In this document: positions 59,699 to 64,000 of the stretch, piece after piece
Layout of the letters: the number at the start of each line of letters is the position of its first letter
How positions within the stretch are numbered: position 1 is the stretch's first letter
Source: COMBO-56-21 sp963705355
Lineage (GTDB): Archaea > Thermoplasmatota > Thermoplasmata > UBA10834
Assembly (NCBI GenBank): GCA_963705355.1
Contig: OY970070.1
Span: 310,001 to 374,000, forward strand
Direction of reading: 5' to 3'
DNA length: 64,000 nucleotides
Notes under the pieces: generated by a model
The model's database searches: none
Seen by the model: the letters and a program-made list of their open reading frames with translations, nothing else
What the model was told of the DNA's origin: nothing
Made by a program: the position numbers and the translations under genes

Positions 59699-61819
59699 TC
59701 ACTGTGCCTTCCTTCGCCTAGCCACTATTGTCAACACGGTTGCAACAACGAAAACCACCACCATCAATGGCATCATGCCGAACTCCGGTATCACATTCGT
59801 GACCTGCAGCGTCACCGTGCTTGCGTTTGTGTTCCCGTCACCGTCGCGCACGGTCAATGTCACATCGATATTCTGAAGGCCATTGTTCACAGTGTAGGTG
59901 GCGACTTCGCCCCACAACTGCACTGGAACGCCCCCATCCGAGAATGACCAAGTCCAGTTCACTATGCCCACATCGTCGCTTGAATTGCGCGCATCGAAGG
60001 TTACGATCCCGCCAACGACCGCTGGGTTAGGGGTCACGATCGCGACGGCGTGCGGAGGAGCGGTTACGTCGACATCGACAATGTCAATCACCTGCTCCTG
60101 TCCCAGGGGATGGACATACCATCCAGTCACGTTATTGTGCACGGCGGCAATCTGGTCCCAGAATATTATCGGTGCCCATGGTCCCATCGTCAGAAGCCTC
60201 TCATGCGCCCGAGTGGCATTCTCAGAGAAGGCAGCATCTGTCGGCGCGTAAGTCCAGTTGACGACGTACGCATCGAAGATAGGGTCTGTGTACTGGGCGG
60301 TGTTCGAGCCACCGCCAGCCGCCCAAGATCCGAAGTGCCAGTCCAGTATTTCCGCCCGTGGCCAGGAATCCCAGAAGAGCATAGCGTCGTCCATGCCGCT
60401 CGCTGCCAGGGACCTGAGCGTGCTCTCCTCGTATTGCGTGAGAGTCACATGGACACCAGCTGTCTGAAGCTGGCTCTGCAGCATTTCCGACATTGCCACG
60501 TCCTCGCCTTTGTTAGCAGTCCACAATGGCAAGGTCAATTCCACGTGAGTAGTCGTGTTCTCTAACCACCCACCGCCGTTCATAACCCAGCCGGCCTCGG
60601 CGAAGAGGTCGACAGCCTTCGTCAGGTTGAACGAGTAGTTGTACTGGGCAGGTATGAGCGCTCCTTCAGGCAAGATTGGCGAAAGGTAGTTGACACCAGG
60701 GGATGCGTAGCCGTGCCACACGTTTGTCACGATCTCGGTCCTGTTTATTGCGAACCCGATGGCTCTTCTCAGATCCACGCTCGTCCAGGGGACCTTTTGG
60801 CAGTTGAATTCGATGTAGTATACGCCTTGACCTGGGCCAGTGATCACGGCGTAGTCCGCTGTGTTCGCGGCGTATTGCTGAACCTTGCTTGGTGGGACTT
60901 CCATCAGGACGTCGATGTTCCCGCTCTCAAACGCTGCGAATCTGGTGGCATCATCTGTGACTATTCTGTAGATTATCTTGTCAATCTTGGCAGGGCCTTT
61001 GTTCACGTACCAGTTGAACCCCCAGTTGTAATCATTGAACTTCACAAGCGTGACATGGTCGTCAGGAACCCATTCCGTTATCATGAATGGACCAGTGCCG
61101 ACAGCTGGACGGCTAGGAGTTCCGTAGTTCAGGTGGGCTTCATCCAACGTGGCGCCTGAGCCAAACGCTGCCGTCGGGCTCATCATCGAACCATAAAGGT
61201 GCGACAGGTTGAACTCAAGGGCAACATCAAAGAATGTGCAGTTGAAGACAAGGTTGTAGTCATCCTGGACCCATATCCCTTTGTCCATGTCTCCCCAGTC
61301 GGAGGTTGCGTTAGAACAGTCAATGGCCGCGAACTCGTACGCGACCCAACCATAGCTTCCATACATATCCGACTGCTTGTACCACTTCACGTCGTCCTTT
61401 ACAGCCTGTGCATTGAAAGGCGTACCGTCCTGGAATTTGACTCCGTGCTTGAGCTGAAGCACGAACCTGGGGTGACTCGCATCAGTGAGATTCCAACCAT
61501 ACGAGGTGGCGAGACCCGGCTGGCAAGCGCCTGTCTTATCCCTCGTTATGAGAGTCTCCAGCACCATTCCGGCTGGACCGTACATCGCGCTCGTCTTCGA
61601 TGGATCCATCGATTGAATCTCCGAGCCAATGCCAATAACTAGGACTTTCCCTGTAATCACCGATGTGACTCCCGCCCGCACATCGCCAAAATGCACTGAT
61701 TTTGATTCATCTGCCTGAGATGAGAGGGATTTAGGGATGGCACCGCTCAACACCAAGGCCAAGACCAGAACTCCAAACAACACTACGGTCAGAATCTTCA
61801 TCATTTCCCCACGACCCAA
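59699..61819 (-). CDS. Family 5 solute-binding protein with PKD domain and PEF-type sorting signal
   Basis: 706 residues: signal peptide (about 7-33), an SBP_bac_5 domain (IGSEIQSMDPSKTSAMYGPA, LKHGVKFQDGTPFNAQAVKD), then a PKD domain (about 590-675, PNPAVVGGIVTFDARNSSDD, WTWSFSDGG) and C-terminal VIPEFGMMP, helix and RRRKAQ, an archaeosortase-type PEF tail. A surface-attached binding protein, probably for peptides. No transporter genes flank it, so it may feed a distant ABC importer. Minus strand between plus-oriented repeat copies 24 and 25. Confidence 0.88.
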   Translation of the reverse strand: MGRGEMMKILTVVLFGVLVLALVLSGAIPKSLSSQADESKSVHFGDVRAGVTSVITGKVLVIGIGSEIQSMDPSKTSAMYGPAGMVLETLITRDKTGACQPGLATSYGWNLTDASHPRFVLQLKHGVKFQDGTPFNAQAVKDDVKWYKQSDMYGSYGWVAYEFAAIDCSNATSDWGDMDKGIWVQDDYNLVFNCTFFDVALEFNLSHLYGSMMSPTAAFGSGATLDEAHLNYGTPSRPAVGTGPFMITEWVPDDHVTLVKFNDYNWGFNWYVNKGPAKIDKIIYRIVTDDATRFAAFESGNIDVLMEVPPSKVQQYAANTADYAVITGPGQGVYYIEFNCQKVPWTSVDLRRAIGFAINRTEIVTNVWHGYASPGVNYLSPILPEGALIPAQYNYSFNLTKAVDLFAEAGWVMNGGGWLENTTTHVELTLPLWTANKGEDVAMSEMLQSQLQTAGVHVTLTQYEESTLRSLAASGMDDAMLFWDSWPRAEILDWHFGSWAAGGGSNTAQYTDPIFDAYVVNWTYAPTDAAFSENATRAHERLLTMGPWAPIIFWDQIAAVHNNVTGWYVHPLGQEQVIDIVDVDVTAPPHAVAIVTPNPAVVGGIVTFDARNSSDDVGIVNWTWSFSDGGVPVQLWGEVATYTVNNGLQNIDVTLTVRDGDGNTNASTVTLQVTNVIPEFGMMPLMVVVFVVATVLTIVARRRKAQ

Positions 61820-61969
61820 TCGCCATCACCCCATTAATGCCTTTCCAGAGCGTGAAGCGCTGTGCCTCTCGTTTGACAGATGGGCTGGTGACGGATGCCT
61901 TTCTGGAAGGTGGATGTGTCTCTTTCGGCCCAGCAGGTCGAGAATGTAAACCAAAACCCCCTTCGGTCC

Positions 61970-62010
61970 ACCTTGATTCTCGGAAAAGCCCATAGGGGAG
62001 GAAGGGCGAT
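61970..62010 (+). repeat. Dispersed repeat copy 25
   Basis: GGTCCACCTTGATTCTCGG lead (acceptor/CCA-like), then AAAAGCCCATAGGGGAGG and AAGGGCGAT. The downstream ATG is 21 bases away. Confidence 0.88.
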
Positions 62011-62031
62011 ACACCGCGGAGAGATGGCTAC

Positions 62032-62664
62032 ATGATCAATAGGCTCGGCTCTTACTTGGCTTTAAGACCTAGGAGGGCAGCAATCCTCGTTCTGACTCTT
62101 GCAGTGGCGTTCATTCTCGTGCTTGCAGGATTGGCGCTTGAGTTGTCGCACTTCGGCCGAGCACCCTATCCCTCAGAAGAGTTCCCGCTGCCGCTCAGCC
62201 TTGTCAATGGCAATGTAGTGTTCACCCAAGAATACACCGACTGGTGGTACAACCAGACGTCGAATACAACCAGCCCAATCGAAACCTACACAGGAGCGAA
62301 GATTGCCTTCGGGATTGTTGGCTGGGGTTCTCGTACGTCTCCCTTTGGCAACGAGTCACAGCTGAGCGCTGGAGCTCCTAATGATACCATGAATCAATCG
62401 ATATGGGAGTCGTCGTTTGTCAATGTGACAATAGAGATCACTGATTCGACTGGTGACGGAGCGTTTGGCAGCGGTGATACGATCCTGTTCAAGATAGTAC
62501 CCTTGTCGGAAGACACCGTGCACTATATGGGGCTCGCTTTCTTTCCCCGGGGGAATTCACCAACAACTTACATGGAGATGAGCTTCGCAATTCACGACGG
62601 GAAATTGTACACTTGGTTTAGTCACAATCTTAGCACTGAAGAGCCGTGGTGGTTTAACAGGTAG
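62032..62664 (+). CDS. Membrane-anchored exported protein of unknown function
   Basis: 210 residues: one N-terminal helix (about 15-38), then an exported, Ser/Thr- and sequon-rich beta domain (VTIEITDSTGDGAFGSGDTI has a calcium-loop-like D-x-T-x-D-G pattern). Ends EEPWWFNR. No family is recognised. Single gene between repeat copies 25 and 26. Confidence 0.6.
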   Translation: MINRLGSYLALRPRRAAILVLTLAVAFILVLAGLALELSHFGRAPYPSEEFPLPLSLVNGNVVFTQEYTDWWYNQTSNTTSPIETYTGAKIAFGIVGWGSRTSPFGNESQLSAGAPNDTMNQSIWESSFVNVTIEITDSTGDGAFGSGDTILFKIVPLSEDTVHYMGLAFFPRGNSPTTYMEMSFAIHDGKLYTWFSHNLSTEEPWWFNR

Positions 62665-62675
62665 GCCCATAGATG

Positions 62676-62734
62676 GGAAAAAGAAAGAGGCTTGAGCCTC
62701 GCCGTCGGAAAAGCCCATAGGGGAGGTAAGGCGA
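62676..62734 (+). repeat. Dispersed repeat copy 26
   Basis: Lead GGGAAAAAGAAAGAGGCTTG, then AGCCTCGCCGTCGG, AAAAGCCCATAGGGG and AGGTAAGGCGAT. The downstream ATG is 19 bases away. Confidence 0.88.
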
Positions 62735-62753
62735 TTCGCTCTAGACACGGGTT

Positions 62754-63308
62754 ATGTCGAACATAGTCGATTCGGATCAACAGCTTCCCTCCCAGTGTGA
62801 AGTCGGTGACCTACACATTCCTCCTAGATACCGAATACGCCGGTTCCTCGAGTTCCAACTCAAGATAGCATCGGAGATATCTCTCAAGGCAGCCCACAAG
62901 TTCATAGATCCTGATTACACCCCCGAAAGCCTTGAGAGGCTCGAGCGCTGGGAGACTCAGTCTCCGGAGGATTTCCAAGCAAAGGTCCTACCGAATCGAA
63001 CTGAGCATGGACTGGACAATTCTCCAGCCCAACTGTGGTTCCTGCACATGGGACTTGGGAGCTATTTCGGAGAAGTTCTCGTGAGGAATCTGCGTGGCAG
63101 ATGGCGGTATCCTACCAGGTTTCTTGCCATCATGGCTCTCCTCTTCTCTCAGCCTGATATGGTCTACCGTCACTGGTATGTGATTGTGGGTAAACAGAAG
63201 ATTCCTGTTTTCGAGCTTGCAAGGAGAAGAGAGACCATGGGTGCGAAGGAATCCTTGGTCGAAGTCTATAGAGAAATCGCCAACGGTAAGTACAGACCAA
63301 GAAAGTGA
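62754..63308 (+). CDS. Hypothetical soluble protein
   Basis: 184 residues, mostly helical and charged, with conserved-looking segments HGLDNSPAQLWFLHMGLGSYFGE (start near residue 83) and FELARRRETMG. No catalytic motif, signal or membrane helix. It is the last gene of the repeat array. Confidence 0.55.
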   Translation: MSNIVDSDQQLPSQCEVGDLHIPPRYRIRRFLEFQLKIASEISLKAAHKFIDPDYTPESLERLERWETQSPEDFQAKVLPNRTEHGLDNSPAQLWFLHMGLGSYFGEVLVRNLRGRWRYPTRFLAIMALLFSQPDMVYRHWYVIVGKQKIPVFELARRRETMGAKESLVEVYREIANGKYRPRK

Positions 63309-63497
63309 CAGAAGAACCCAGAGAAGAAAGAAAAGGGTTTAAGGGGGCAGGGGAAGGCTACAAAGACTGGCTCCACTATCTATCCACGATTTGGGCCATA
63401 GACAATCCTTGCTGTCGCGGCATGTCAGCGAGAAGAGTCCCTCTCTGAGATCTTCACTTCGCGTCCGGCCATTCATACTCCGAGCTGAAGGGAGAAG

Positions 63498-63507
63498 TTA
63501 TAAATTT
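63498..63507 (+). promoter_or_regulatory. TATA-like box for gcvH
   Basis: TTATAAATTT about 40 bases before the ATG at 63545. A GGAGG Shine-Dalgarno (63534-63538) lies 7 bases before the start, so this mRNA has a short leader. Confidence 0.55.
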
Positions 63508-63544
63508 GAATAACGGCATCACGCGTCAAAATTGGAGGCCAGAT

Positions 63545-63928
63545 ATGTCAGTCGTTCTGCCAGACCTCAAGTACACCAAGGACCATGAATGGGTGAAGGT
63601 TGAGAAAAGCCTCGCGCGTATCGGCATCACAGACCATGCACAGACTGAGCTGACCGAGATAGTGTTCGTCGAGCTTCCAGCATCGGGCAAGGAAGTGAGA
63701 GTGGGCGATGTCCTGGGGAATGTCGAGTCAGTCAAGACCGTCTCTGAAGTGTTCTCTCCCGTCTCCGGGGTCGTGAAGGACTCGAACGGCAAGCTGTTCG
63801 ATTCGCCGGAGCTGCTCAACAAGGATCCTTATGTGCAGGGCTGGATAGCCCTGGTCGAGATGAACAATCCGTCGGAACTCTCAGGGCTGATGAGCGCCGA
63901 GGAATACAAGAAGTTGCTCGGGGAATGA
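63545..63928 (+). CDS. gcvH: Glycine cleavage system H protein
   Basis: 127 residues: YTKDHEWVKVEKSLARIGIT at the start, then the lipoyl-lysine loop VESVKTVSEVFSPVSG (Lys near residue 61) and the C-terminal GWIALVEMNNPSEL. The lipoylated arm shuttles the aminomethyl group between GcvP, GcvT and GcvL. No other gcv gene lies in the remaining 70 bases. ATG 63545 is chosen over an upstream one at 63506 because of the GGAGG and TATA spacing. Confidence 0.95.
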   Translation: MSVVLPDLKYTKDHEWVKVEKSLARIGITDHAQTELTEIVFVELPASGKEVRVGDVLGNVESVKTVSEVFSPVSGVVKDSNGKLFDSPELLNKDPYVQGWIALVEMNNPSELSGLMSAEEYKKLLGE

Positions 63929-64000
63929 TCGTTCTCCCAGGACCGATTTGGGTGGAATGCTGCGCTACTTTGGGTGACAAGCTGTGAAACAGACGATTTC

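Noticed and set aside
24645..62734. CRISPR array
   Set aside because: Repeats are in one orientation but separated by whole genes of varied length (0.1-2.5 kb), with no regular spacers and no cas genes.
24645..62734. Classical integron with attC sites and IntI
   Set aside because: The repeat lacks the attC R-box pattern (GTTRRRY and its complement with paired L boxes), and the recombinase lacks an N-terminal domain and any IntI-specific insertion. Only the layout is similar.
24718..62734. Riboswitch or attenuator leader shared by many genes
   Set aside because: Repeat orientation is constant even beside minus-strand genes, and downstream functions are unrelated, so a common metabolite-sensing leader is unlikely.

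Overview
The window looks archaeal, most likely a Thermoplasmata-type euryarchaeon. It carries Trm5, diphthine synthase, Mre11/Rad50 with a Rad50 zinc hook, a divergent FtsZ-like GTPase, two secreted proteins ending in a PEF-plus-membrane-helix sorting tail, and several genes with a TATA-like box 22-35 bases before the start, as expected for leaderless or short-leader archaeal transcripts. The species assignment is inference; no rRNA or intact tRNA gene is present.

Layout. 1-23.8 kb is ordinary chromosome: a cadherin-like surface protein, a DUF885 peptidase, an APC-permease/UspA fusion, a NUDIX-M28 pair, a SprT-like protease, a squalene-cyclase-fold protein, DUF72, an antiporter-mre11-rad50 operon, the FtsZ-like gene, a saccharopine-dehydrogenase-like gene, dphB, trm5, and an operon of M42 peptidase, helical protein and dUTPase/dCTP-deaminase-like protein. 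At 23.9-24.8 kb lies a tyrosine recombinase gene on the minus strand, shortened at its N-terminus exactly where the first copy of a dispersed repeat begins. 26.9-35 kb is a minus-strand operon (M29-type aminopeptidase, DUF917, complete oligopeptide ABC transporter) that lacks the repeat and looks like a separate block.

From 24.7 to 26.7 kb and again from 37 to 63 kb the DNA is an array of mostly single genes (small membrane proteins, zinc ribbons, flavoproteins, QueG-like proteins, hydrolase, ABC exporter, surface proteins). They are separated by about 25 copies of one repeat, always in the same orientation. The core runs CGGAAAAG, then the near-palindrome CCCATAGGG, then GAGGAAAGGCGAT. Start codons usually lie 0-30 bases after the repeat, and stop codons often lie at its left edge. 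Several copies are preceded by a degenerate tRNA-like segment. Two IS110-family elements, several decayed IS110 ends and one IS5-family element are all inserted in copies of the repeat. A one-gene-per-interval array with a divergent tyrosine recombinase at one end resembles an integron cassette array, but the repeat is not a recognisable attC and the recombinase is not IntI. This is the most interesting feature of the window and is offered as a hypothesis.

The 3' end returns to core metabolism with gcvH. All functional calls rest on motif recognition by eye, without database searches.
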